The position numbers and the translations under genes were made by a program. From Bin87 sp963692995 (GTDB lineage: Bacteria; Chloroflexota; Dehalococcoidia; Lucifugimonadales; UBA3495): 64,000 bases of DNA. Positions 39,251 through 46,769 of this stretch are shown in pieces; within the stretch, counting starts at the first letter, position 1, and the number at the start of each line of letters is the position of its first letter. Location: contig OY843611.1 in the NCBI GenBank assembly GCA_963692995.1, positions 2,480,001-2,544,000 on the forward strand, given 5' to 3'. The notes under the pieces were generated by a model. It ran no database searches and was not told where the DNA came from. It saw only the letters and a list, made by a program, of their open reading frames with translations.

Positions 39251-40522
39251 ATGAGCGCATCAACCAACGGGAACGGCAAGACCAACGGGGACGGCAACGC
39301 CGCCTCAGCAAACGCCGGCGTACTGGCGGGATTTCGGGTGCTGGACTTCGGCTGGGTACTGGCCGGCGCGCTGCCCGGCATGGTCCTGGCCGACCTGGGG
39401 GCCGAGGTCATCAAAGTGGAAACCCGGCAGCGTCTGGATTATATGCGCATGGGCCGGCCCATCGTCGGCGATCAGCCCGACCCGGAGCAGAACCCCATGT
39501 TCCACAACGTGAACCGGGGCAAGCTCAGCGTAACGCTGAACATCGGCGAACCGGACGCGGTGGAACTGGCCAAACGACTCGCCGCGCGCTGCGACGTCGT
39601 GATCGAGAATTACTCACCCGGCGTGATGGCCCGGCTGGGGCTGGGGTATGACACCCTGCGCGGCGTCAAGCCGGACATCATCATGGCGTCCATCTCTTCC
39701 ACCGGCCAGGAAGGGCCGCTGCGGGACTTGCGGGCCTACGCGCCGTCCATCGGCGCGCTGTCGGGGTTGGATAGCGCCATGGGCTACGAAGGCGGCGGGC
39801 CGCTGGGGCTCAAGCACGCCTTTGGCGACATCTGCGGCGCGCTGCACGCCGTGTTCGCCATCGTCGCCGCCTTGTACCACCGCAAGCGAACCGGGCAGGG
39901 GCAATACATTGACGTATCCATGTTGCGGGCCACGGTGGTTACGCAAGGGGTTGGGCTCATGGAACACGCGCTCACCGAGCGCTCCTTGCCGCCGCGCGGA
40001 AACTATGACCCGACGATGGCCCCATATGGAAACTACCCCTGCGCCGGCGCGGATCAGTGGGTATCCATCGCCGTCGCGTCGGAGAGCGAATGGCAGAACC
40101 TGGCCGCCGCGATGGGCAACCCGGCGTGGGCCAAAGATGACCGGTTCCGCAGCCAGTATCGCCGTCAGCGACACCGGCGGGAGCTGGATGCGCTGCTTGC
40201 CCAGTGGACGGCCCAGCACGACGCCGACACGCTTACCGACCTGCTGCAACGACACGGCGTCGCCGCCGCGCCGGTGTTAAGCGCAGCGGAACGGCTCTTC
40301 CACCCCCACTTCATGGAGCGGGGCCTCTACAGCGATATTGACCATCCGTCCCTGGGAGCCGAACCCATCTTCAACCTGATGTGGGGCCTGAGCAAAACTC
40401 CGTCGGCGGTGCGCCGCCACGCCCCGCTGCTGGGCGAGCACAACCGGCCGGTATTGTGCGGAACGCTAGGGTTGAGCGAGGACGAACTGGCCGAGCTGGA
40501 GCAGCGGCGGGTGGTATATTAG
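39251..40522 (+). CDS. CaiB/BaiF family III CoA-transferase, copy 2
   Basis: 423 residues including an Asn/Gly-rich lead of about 25 residues. Then FRVLDFGWVLAGALPGMVLADLGAEVIKVE-type start (seen as RVLDFGWVLAG), VNRGKLSVTLN, SISSTGQEGPLRDLRAYAPSI and RTGQGQYIDVSM. Note that the usual active-site Asp region reads YAPSIGALSG, with no Asp at the place where copy 1 has YDIN. Several true family members also have variations there, so activity is unclear. Its last codons (ELEQRRVVY-stop) are duplicated 541 bases downstream. Confidence 0.88.
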   Translation: MSASTNGNGKTNGDGNAASANAGVLAGFRVLDFGWVLAGALPGMVLADLGAEVIKVETRQRLDYMRMGRPIVGDQPDPEQNPMFHNVNRGKLSVTLNIGEPDAVELAKRLAARCDVVIENYSPGVMARLGLGYDTLRGVKPDIIMASISSTGQEGPLRDLRAYAPSIGALSGLDSAMGYEGGGPLGLKHAFGDICGALHAVFAIVAALYHRKRTGQGQYIDVSMLRATVVTQGVGLMEHALTERSLPPRGNYDPTMAPYGNYPCAGADQWVSIAVASESEWQNLAAAMGNPAWAKDDRFRSQYRRQRHRRELDALLAQWTAQHDADTLTDLLQRHGVAAAPVLSAAERLFHPHFMERGLYSDIDHPSLGAEPIFNLMWGLSKTPSAVRRHAPLLGEHNRPVLCGTLGLSEDELAELEQRRVVY

Positions 40523-40524
40523 AC
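40493..40524 (+). repeat. Direct repeat at the end of the CaiB gene, copy 1
   Basis: 32-base segment that ends the CaiB gene and its stop codon. 30 of 32 bases match 41034-41065, on the same strand and in a frame that again encodes ELEQRRVVY-stop. Confidence 0.9.
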
Positions 40525-40583
40525 AAACATTGACTGTGCTAGGTTTGGAAGTTGCAGGTTCGCCCACTATCAGGAAGCCCACT

Positions 40584-40832
40584 ATGATGAAATTGCGGAA
40601 AGACAGTTATCTGGTGATAAACTCCCTGCGCTATGGACTGTGCATACTTACCGGGATGGTCGGAACCATTTTCACTGTCATGGGCATATTACAGGCCCCT
40701 CATGCTGGAAACTTGTGGTTAGCGCTGGCTATACCTGTTGCGCTGCTCCTGGTGGGCTTGATTCTGCTGGGTGATAGTTTGCGAAAGCATCGGCGAGGCG
40801 AGCGGAGCGGCGGAGACGTTAGCATTTTATGA
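40584..40832 (+). CDS. Small two-span membrane protein
   Basis: 82 residues from ATG 40584 (an adjacent ATG at 40587 is possible). Hydrophobic segments at about 16-37 and 45-65, then a basic tail RKHRRGERSG. Its stop overlaps the next small frame as ATGA. No family recognised. Confidence 0.5.
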   Translation: MMKLRKDSYLVINSLRYGLCILTGMVGTIFTVMGILQAPHAGNLWLALAIPVALLLVGLILLGDSLRKHRRGERSGGDVSIL

Positions 40833-40948
40833 CCGTGCCATCGCATCACGCTCAGTCCCTGGCGGTAACGGTTGTGGGTATTGCAACCGCTGCAATGGGG
40901 TTCTGGTTGTTCAACGCTGACTTCCAAATATATGTAAGCCTTTTGTGA
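40829..40948 (+). CDS. 39-residue membrane mini-protein, probable paralogue fragment
   Basis: One hydrophobic stretch LAVTVVGIATAAMGFWLF. It matches 12 of 18 residues of LAVAILAIATAAIGFGLF in the protein at 41415-41891, so it looks like a truncated copy of that gene's first half. The start overlaps the preceding stop. Whether it is translated is unknown. Confidence 0.35.
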   Translation: MTVPSHHAQSLAVTVVGIATAAMGFWLFNADFQIYVSLL

Positions 40949-40955
40949 GGTTGTA

Positions 40956-41063
40956 ATGATACTAGTGGCATTCGTATTCATCATCGGCGTATTTGAAACA
41001 CCGGATCCTGCCGACTGCGAGGGGGATACTGTGGAGTTGGAGCAGCGGCGGGTAGTATATTAG
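40956..41063 (+). CDS. 35-residue frame ending in a copy of the CaiB C-terminus
   Basis: Begins MILVAFVFIIGVFETPDP and ends in ELEQRRVVY-stop, identical to the last nine residues of the CaiB protein at 39251-40522. More likely a duplication scar than a functional gene. Confidence 0.3.
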   Translation: MILVAFVFIIGVFETPDPADCEGDTVELEQRRVVY

Positions 41064-41065
41064 AC
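41034..41065 (+). repeat. Direct repeat of the CaiB gene end, copy 2
   Basis: Second copy of the 32-base segment at 40493-40524, with two mismatches. The two copies bracket a 509-base stretch with small membrane-protein genes. Confidence 0.9.
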
Positions 41066-41124
41066 GGCGCTAAAGAGCAGTACCGACGTGCAATCATGAG
41101 GCACGGCAACCGATACAAGTGGGC

Positions 41125-41415
41125 ATGATGTTGGGTATTTTTGGAAAAAAGCAGCCTCGCAAAAAGCAAAACAAGCTGCCTTATTCCTTCGGCTATGCGC
41201 CGCTCGTCGTTGGCCTTGCCGTCATCGGCCTGGTGGCCTGGTGGTGGCTAACGGAATACCATCGCCCCACTTCTTTCGTATCTGCTTTCGTATCTGCGCC
41301 CGGCGTGTTTTGGAAGGTTATGGCTCTGAGCGTTGCATTCGTAATCAGCGGCTTGATAGGTCTCTTTACCGTGTGGCGCGCGAACCGCCCCGACCGCGAT
41401 GAAGAGGCTAGGTGA
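41125..41415 (+). CDS. Small two-span membrane protein
   Basis: 96 residues (ATG 41125 or 41128). Basic start GKKQPRKKQNK, hydrophobic segments about 28-45 and 68-88, charged tail. Its TGA overlaps the next ATG as TGATG, so it is coupled to the following membrane-protein gene. Not recognised. Confidence 0.6.
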   Translation: MMLGIFGKKQPRKKQNKLPYSFGYAPLVVGLAVIGLVAWWWLTEYHRPTSFVSAFVSAPGVFWKVMALSVAFVISGLIGLFTVWRANRPDRDEEAR

Positions 41416-41891
41416 TGTCGGTCAAACCCCCACGCCGGCGTCGGCGAGGTTTATGGTTTGCCGTGATTGCGGCCACTGTGATTGGACTTGGCATATTCCG
41501 CGCGTCGGGCGAAACGCAAAGTCGTCAACGGGGACGGGAATCACTGACAATTGTAAAGACGCCTGATCGCCTCCAGTTAGCCGTGGCAATTTTAGCCATT
41601 GCAACCGCCGCAATCGGTTTCGGGCTTTTTGGCGTTGAGACTGAAATTGGTTCTTTAGTAAAAGAGCCGGGTTACACACAAGGGATGCAAGTAGCGAAAA
41701 TAGTCGGCATGGTAACGTCCGGGGTATTTTACTTTCGGGTACTGCTGTCGGTTGCCAGGATATTGCCGGACAATAAGGCGACCGGTCATCAACTGGTGCA
41801 GGGACCGGTGCAATGGTTTTATATGGAAATGGTCAGTCTGGGCGGCCTGTTTTTGTTGAAAGTGGCCGAAGAATTGGCAAGCGCGCAATAG
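41415..41891 (+). CDS. Membrane protein of unknown function
   Basis: 158 residues. Basic N-terminus KPPRRRRRG, hydrophobic segments about 13-30, 55-75, 95-115 and 135-150. The second segment is the part that is duplicated in the 39-residue frame at 40829-40948. Last of a run of small membrane proteins that separates the CaiB genes from the dehydratase-like gene. No family recognised. Confidence 0.65.
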   Translation: MSVKPPRRRRRGLWFAVIAATVIGLGIFRASGETQSRQRGRESLTIVKTPDRLQLAVAILAIATAAIGFGLFGVETEIGSLVKEPGYTQGMQVAKIVGMVTSGVFYFRVLLSVARILPDNKATGHQLVQGPVQWFYMEMVSLGGLFLLKVAEELASAQ

Positions 41892-41904
41892 TGAGGGCAA
41901 ACCG

Positions 41905-43134
41905 ATGACGCAACCCCAACAGCAGGTAGTCGAAACTCTCCCCGAAGTGGAAGGCGGCATTTCCGATGACGCCCTGGCCGCCGCCCGCGCCATGATCGGC
42001 GTGCGTATGCGGACGGAGCAGTACGTTCGCCAGGCCAGCTTGGACACCATGCTCAACTTCGTCAACGGCATTGGCGATGCCAACCCGCTGTTCCGCGACC
42101 AGGAATACGCCGCCTATTCCAAGTACGGCAGCATCATCGGCCATCCCTGCGCTCCCTATATGCGGCACTGGTCGGGACGGACCCGCTGGGGCTTGCCCGG
42201 CGTGCATGGGTTCTTTGCCGGCAACGACTGGGAGTTCTTCCGGGCCCTGCGTCCCGGCGATGCCGTCAACTGCGTGGAGCGGGTGCTGGACGTGCAGGAA
42301 AAGCAAAGCGCCTATTCGGGACGCTTGGTCATTCAGTACGTGGAGACCATCTACTCCAACCAGCGGGACGAGGTGGTGGCCCGCGTGGTGGGCTGGTGCA
42401 CCCGCCATCAGCGCCGCGCCTCCAGGGAGCGCGGCAAGTATGCCGATGTGCCCAAGCGTCACGAGTACACCGAGGACGAGCTGGCCGCCATTGACGCGCA
42501 GGTGCTGAACGAAACCGCCCGCGGCGGGCAGCCCCGCTATTGGGAAGATACCGAAATCGGCGAAGAACTGCCCACCCTAGTGCGCGGCCCCCTGTCGTTG
42601 CAGGACGTGAGCGCGTTTCTGGTGGGCACCGGACGCTCCAGCGCCCACGGCGTGCTGCTCCGCGAGGCCATGCGACACCCCAACCACTTCTTCCGCAACC
42701 CCGAATCCGGCGGAGGCTTGGAGTACACCGGCATTGGGCATCTGCGCGATTCCGTGGCCGAGGCCGTCGGAGTGCCGGGAGCCTACGACTACGGCCCGCA
42801 GCGGGTATCGTGGCTAGGCACGCTCATGACCAACTGGATGGGCGACGACGCTTTCCTCAAGCGGCTGCGCGTGGAAACCCGTCGCTTTAACGTGTATGGC
42901 GACACCCAGTTCTGCAAGGGTCGCGTCGCCCGAAAGTACATCCGCAACGGCAACGCCCTGGTGGACGTGGACATCTGGGCCGAAAACCAGCGGGGCGAGG
43001 TTACCGCCCCGGGCATGGCTACGGTTTTGCTCCCTTCACGGAACCCGCACTACCCATGGTTCACCGACGGCAGCCACCTTTCGCTACGCGACGCGCCGCT
43101 GCCCGAGGCGGCGCCCCCGATACTGCCCGCTTGA
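41905..43134 (+). CDS. Double-hotdog MaoC/FAS1-like acyl-CoA dehydratase-family protein
   Basis: 409 residues with GAGGG twelve bases before ATG. The N-terminal half has the FAS1-type dehydratase layout (MLNFVNGIGDANPLFRDQEYAAYSKYGSIIGHP, seen as VNGIGDANPLFRD and GSIIGHPCAPYM), followed by the hotdog helix FFAGNDWEFFRALRPGD. The C-terminal half repeats the fold with a WEDTEIGEELPTL start and RRFNVYGDTQFCKGRVARKY. Such proteins hydrate enoyl-CoA or thioester substrates. Being next to CaiB genes suggests a CoA-linked degradation pathway. Confidence 0.82.
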   Translation: MTQPQQQVVETLPEVEGGISDDALAAARAMIGVRMRTEQYVRQASLDTMLNFVNGIGDANPLFRDQEYAAYSKYGSIIGHPCAPYMRHWSGRTRWGLPGVHGFFAGNDWEFFRALRPGDAVNCVERVLDVQEKQSAYSGRLVIQYVETIYSNQRDEVVARVVGWCTRHQRRASRERGKYADVPKRHEYTEDELAAIDAQVLNETARGGQPRYWEDTEIGEELPTLVRGPLSLQDVSAFLVGTGRSSAHGVLLREAMRHPNHFFRNPESGGGLEYTGIGHLRDSVAEAVGVPGAYDYGPQRVSWLGTLMTNWMGDDAFLKRLRVETRRFNVYGDTQFCKGRVARKYIRNGNALVDVDIWAENQRGEVTAPGMATVLLPSRNPHYPWFTDGSHLSLRDAPLPEAAPPILPA

Positions 43135-43176
43135 TATACTGACTACCAACCGTTGCAGAACCGAGGTGACGACACG

Positions 43177-43542
43177 ATGGGCATAACTTACGCCAGCGGC
43201 AGCATCACCGGAAAATCGGAAGTGCGGGAGTTCAGCTTTCTGGTGGATACGGGAGCTACTTGGGTAGGACTGCCCCAAACCGATATTGATGCGTTGGGTT
43301 TGGACACCGTGCCTAACGCCGGCGCCAGCCGGATGATGGCCGACGGTTCCGTCCGGCGCACACCCATATACATCGCCATCGGGATGCTGGAAGGAACGGG
43401 ATTCGTTAATGGAGCAGTTCCCACAGCTATGCCGCTGGTAGGCTACAAGCTGTTGCAGGACTTGGGGTTCAAGGTTGACTTGGAAAACGAGCGCATCCAG
43501 CCCCGTCCGGAAGGAGAGATTGGCCCGCCCTTTTTGCGGTAG
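43177..43542 (+). CDS. Retropepsin-like aspartyl protease family protein
   Basis: 121 residues from ATG 43177, eight bases after GAGGTG. A single aspartyl-protease motif FLVDTGATWVGLP at about 21-33, the flap region MMADGSVRRTPIYIAIG and LVGYKLLQDLGFKVDL near the end match bacterial clan AA proteins of retroviral-protease size that act as dimers. Substrate unknown. It is followed by a two-component system on the same strand after a gap of 157 bases. Confidence 0.8.
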   Translation: MGITYASGSITGKSEVREFSFLVDTGATWVGLPQTDIDALGLDTVPNAGASRMMADGSVRRTPIYIAIGMLEGTGFVNGAVPTAMPLVGYKLLQDLGFKVDLENERIQPRPEGEIGPPFLR

Positions 43543-43699
43543 CCCGGCCACCGACGAACACCATCATCAAACGGTGACGGAAGGCGCAACATCGGTCAAC
43601 CCGGCCTTTTGGCCCGTTCCAGATTTAGCGTCGGCAATGCTCTGGCGCCGGGTTTGGCGCCGGGGCATTAGGCCACTCCGCTTCGGGAGAGGCGCCACT

Positions 43700-44389
43700 A
43701 TGGCCAGCGACATCCTGGTAATTGAAGACGACCCCGGCATCGCGCGCATCGTCCGCCTGTACTTGGAGCGGGACGGCCATGGCGTTAGCGTGGTCGGCGA
43801 CGGCATCAGCGGCCTGCGCGCCGCTCGGCAGTTGGCTCCCGATCTGATTGTGCTGGACCTGATGTTGCCTCAGTTGGACGGCCTGGCGGTGTGCCGTACC
43901 CTGCGCGAGGAATCCGACGTTCCTATTATCATGGCCACCGCACGGGTGGACGAAGCAGACCGGCTGGCCGGCCTGGATTTGGGCGCCGACGATTACATCC
44001 TCAAGCCCTTTAGCCCCCGCGAGTTGGCCGCTCGCGTCCGGGCGGTGCTGCGTCGCGCCGCCCGGCAAACCACCGCCGCCGGGCCTTCCCTTATCGAGCA
44101 CGACGACTTGACCATAGACCTCAAGGCGCGGACGGTGCGGCGCGCCAACACGGAACCTTCCCTTACCCCAACCGAGTTCCGTCTTCTGGTCTTGTTGGCG
44201 ACCGAACCGGGCCGGGTTTTCACACGGGAGCAGATCATCGACGGGGTTTTCGGTTACGACTTCGACGGTTTCGATCGTACCGTGGACGTACACATCGCCA
44301 ACCTGCGCCGCAAGATTGAACCCAGCGCCCGGAAACCCCGCTACGTTCACACCGTCCACGGCGTGGGCTACCGTTTCGGCCATGCGTAA
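43700..44389 (+). CDS. OmpR-family response regulator
   Basis: 229 residues. Receiver domain with acidic pair D10/D11, phospho-acceptor D53 (LDLMLPQLD), and K102 (LKPFSP). The C-terminal winged helix ends ..HIANLRRKIEP..YVHTVHGVGYRF, typical of OmpR/PhoB regulators. ATG 43700 follows GGGAGAGG. The stop overlaps the histidine-kinase start by eight bases. It probably controls the downstream His/Asp-rich secreted protein. Confidence 0.95.
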   Translation: MASDILVIEDDPGIARIVRLYLERDGHGVSVVGDGISGLRAARQLAPDLIVLDLMLPQLDGLAVCRTLREESDVPIIMATARVDEADRLAGLDLGADDYILKPFSPRELAARVRAVLRRAARQTTAAGPSLIEHDDLTIDLKARTVRRANTEPSLTPTEFRLLVLLATEPGRVFTREQIIDGVFGYDFDGFDRTVDVHIANLRRKIEPSARKPRYVHTVHGVGYRFGHA

Positions 44390-45827
44390 CTGGCGCTTCG
44401 GCCTCCAGTTCAGGCTGGCGCTGGGTTTCGCCGTCATCCTGGCCCTGTCCACCGGCGCGGTAGCGTTATTCACCGGCTATGTGGCGGAACGGAGAGTATC
44501 GCAGGTCCAGTCCGAGCAGGACCGGGTGCGGGCCAACCGGATCTTCGTCGCGTTGGCCGAGTTCTACGATTCCAATACGGGTTGGCCCGGCGTCCAGAGC
44601 TTTGTCGATCGCGCCAGCTTCCAGTCGGAACGTGAAATTGTGGTGCGCGACGCAAACGAGAACGTCATTGCCGACAGTCGCAATCGGCATTTCAGGCACG
44701 ATGACCGCAGCCAGCGAACTTTCAGTGACCATGATTCCGATGCCCACCACCCGCCATTGCCGCCGACTCTTTTCACCCGGATCGATTCGGGGGGCGCGCC
44801 CGTGGGATCGGCCCTGGTGCTGTCTCGAAAACACGGCAAGCCGATCCCCGTTATCCCTTTAGACCAGACCACCGCCGGGCTGGAACAGGTTGAACCGTCC
44901 CTGTCGCGGCTCGCCGGTGCCGTCCGGAAATCGCTCATCCTGGCCGGCATCGGCGCCGGCGCCGTCGGCATCCTGCTGGTGCTGCTGCTCTCCCGCCGGG
45001 CGCTCAGGTCGGTCGGCAACTTGACCGCGGCGGCGCGGTCTCTCGGCGCCGGCGATTTGTCGAGCCGGGCAAAAGTGACGGGCAACGATGAGATAGCCGA
45101 ACTGGGGCAAGCCTTCAACTCCATGGCGGATGCGCTGGAAGATTCGGAGCGCCAGCGGCATGCCATGGTATCCGATGTGGCCCACGAGCTTCGCACTCCC
45201 CTGGCCAACATCCAGGGCCACGTTGAAGCAATGCAGGACGGGCTGCTGGAACCCGACGCCACGGCGCTAGGCACAATACACCAACAGGCCCTGTACCTGA
45301 ACCGTCTGGTCGAAGACCTGCGACTGCTATCTGCAACGGAAGCACGGGAGCTGCGCCTGGAACTCGAACCCACTTCCGTCGCGGACATCATCGAAAGAGT
45401 CACGGATTCTTTCCGGCCTCGGGCGGAAGCGGTATCGGTAGTCCTGGACACCGCGACCGATGCCAGGCTGCCGCTGCTGCGCCTGGACCGGCTGCGTATC
45501 GAGCAGGCGGTGGGCAATCTGGTGGACAACGCCATCCGCCACACGCCGCCCGGCGGCACGGTAACCCTTTCGGCTTTTCGCCATTCGGGCCGGGTGCGCG
45601 TACAGGTTGCCGACACCGGCGGCGGCGTCCCGGCCGACGCGCTCCCTCACGTGTTCGACCGACTCTACCGCGTCGATCCGTCCCGGGACCGGGCCACCGG
45701 AGGAACCGGCCTCGGATTGACCATCGCCCGCCAACTGGTGGAGGTCCACGGCGGGACCATCTGGGTCGAGAGCGAGGAGGGATCGGGCAGCAGATTTGGT
45801 TTCGACCTTCCGGTTTCCCCAAATTGA
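44382..45827 (+). CDS. Sensor histidine kinase with His/Asp-rich sensor loop
   Basis: 481 residues. Membrane segments about 13-33 and 185-205 enclose an extracytoplasmic sensor of about 150 residues. Its middle (102-124) is crowded with His and Asp (RHFRHDDRSQ, SDHDSDAHHPP), which suggests metal binding. Then HAMP, dimerisation helix with phospho-acceptor H268 (VAHELRTPL), and the ATPase domain with N (LVDNAIRHTPPGG), DTGGGVP and GGTGLGLTI. Partner of the overlapping response regulator gene. Confidence 0.93.
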   Translation: MRNWRFGLQFRLALGFAVILALSTGAVALFTGYVAERRVSQVQSEQDRVRANRIFVALAEFYDSNTGWPGVQSFVDRASFQSEREIVVRDANENVIADSRNRHFRHDDRSQRTFSDHDSDAHHPPLPPTLFTRIDSGGAPVGSALVLSRKHGKPIPVIPLDQTTAGLEQVEPSLSRLAGAVRKSLILAGIGAGAVGILLVLLLSRRALRSVGNLTAAARSLGAGDLSSRAKVTGNDEIAELGQAFNSMADALEDSERQRHAMVSDVAHELRTPLANIQGHVEAMQDGLLEPDATALGTIHQQALYLNRLVEDLRLLSATEARELRLELEPTSVADIIERVTDSFRPRAEAVSVVLDTATDARLPLLRLDRLRIEQAVGNLVDNAIRHTPPGGTVTLSAFRHSGRVRVQVADTGGGVPADALPHVFDRLYRVDPSRDRATGGTGLGLTIARQLVEVHGGTIWVESEEGSGSRFGFDLPVSPN

Positions 45828-45852
45828 TAATTTCTTAACACTGTCTTCGTAT
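45824..45852 (+). promoter_or_regulatory. Possible promoter of the His/Asp-rich secreted protein
   Basis: -35 TTGATA (45824-45829) overlapping the kinase stop, 17-base spacer, -10 TCGTAT (45847-45852). Weak -10, as expected for an activated promoter. No clear direct repeats for the regulator were found. Confidence 0.35.
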
Positions 45853-45919
45853 CCTACCTACATCAAAGCCGCCGCCCACCCAACAAACCAAACTCGCTCC
45901 GGCGGCGCAGGAGGCAACA

Positions 45920-46609
45920 ATGTTCAACAGGATTCGCAACATCAAAAGGCGGTGGTTCGTGGTGGCGGGGGCGGTTGCCCTGCTGTCCATCGGGCTGGTG
46001 GGCGGCAGCGTTTTCGCGGCCGGCGCAACCGGAAACGCCCTGGGCGGCGTCCTGCGCTATGCCTCGGATCAAGACGGATACCGGCACGGCAACGACGACC
46101 GGAGCGCCGTGTTGGCGCGAGTCGCTGAGATCGTCGGTGTAGAGCAAGACACCCTGGAAGCGGCTTTCCGGACCGCCCTTGACGAGCAGGCCGAAACCAG
46201 GTTCGACGACCGCATCGACACTCTGGTAGCCAATGCAACGCTGACCGAGGACGAGGGCAACGCGGCCCAAACCTGGTTCGAGGATCGCCCTGAGTTGTCG
46301 GGGGCCATCGCCATTCGACTTGCCGGCGCCGCCGACACCGCGAAAGTGAACCGCTGGTTGGGCGAACTCGTGGCAAACGAAAAACTGACCCAGGGCGAAG
46401 CCGATGCTCTGTCCAAATGGCATGCCGACCGCCCTGAGGCGCTGCCCGAAACCGCCGGGCGTCATTCCGGCAAACACGGGCGCCACGACCGCGACGATGA
46501 CCACTACCACGACGATGATGATGACCACGACGATGATGATGACCATGATGATGACCACGACTATGACGATGACCACGACGATGACGATGACCACGACGAA
46601 AAAAGCTGA
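45920..46609 (+). CDS. Secreted protein with His/Asp-rich metal-binding-like tail
   Basis: 229 residues with AGGAGG before the ATG. Signal peptide: RIRNIKRR then hydrophobic 13-33 ending SVFAAG. Residues 55-165 form helical repeats (VLARVAEIVGVEQDTLEAAF, then TLTEDEGNAAQTWF and KLTQGEADALSKW) that resemble DUF2680-type secreted proteins. From about 180 to the end it is almost only Asp and His with a few Arg/Tyr/Lys, encoded by a GAC-GAT-CAC tandem repeat at 46493-46600. Such tails bind divalent metals. It is encoded directly after a two-component system whose sensor loop is also His/Asp-rich, so I infer a metal-sensing or metal-buffering unit. Confidence 0.82.
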   Translation: MFNRIRNIKRRWFVVAGAVALLSIGLVGGSVFAAGATGNALGGVLRYASDQDGYRHGNDDRSAVLARVAEIVGVEQDTLEAAFRTALDEQAETRFDDRIDTLVANATLTEDEGNAAQTWFEDRPELSGAIAIRLAGAADTAKVNRWLGELVANEKLTQGEADALSKWHADRPEALPETAGRHSGKHGRHDRDDDHYHDDDDDHDDDDDHDDDHDYDDDHDDDDDHDEKS

Positions 46610-46647
46610 CAATAGCCAATATACGGCCCGGCAGTAGCGCCGGCGCT

Positions 46648-46680
46648 GAGGGGACGACCGGCTCGGTCGTCCCCTCTTCT
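46648..46680 (+). terminator. Strong stem-loop after the His/Asp-rich gene
   Basis: Perfect 12-base stem GAGGGGACGACC / GGTCGTCCCCTC (46648-46659 and 46665-46676) with loop GGCTC, followed by TTCT. A likely intrinsic terminator with a poor T-tract. Confidence 0.7.
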
Positions 46681-46769
46681 GTCGGACGGGAGTGGCATTT
46701 CCGACCCGTCGTTTGTGGTAAATTACGCCCGTCGCAGTACCTTTTACGAGCACAGGGAGATTGCCGCTT

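Noticed and set aside
46490..46605. Possible CRISPR or satellite because of regular short repeats
   Set aside because: The repeat is a coding triplet repeat in frame with a secreted protein; there are no spacers.
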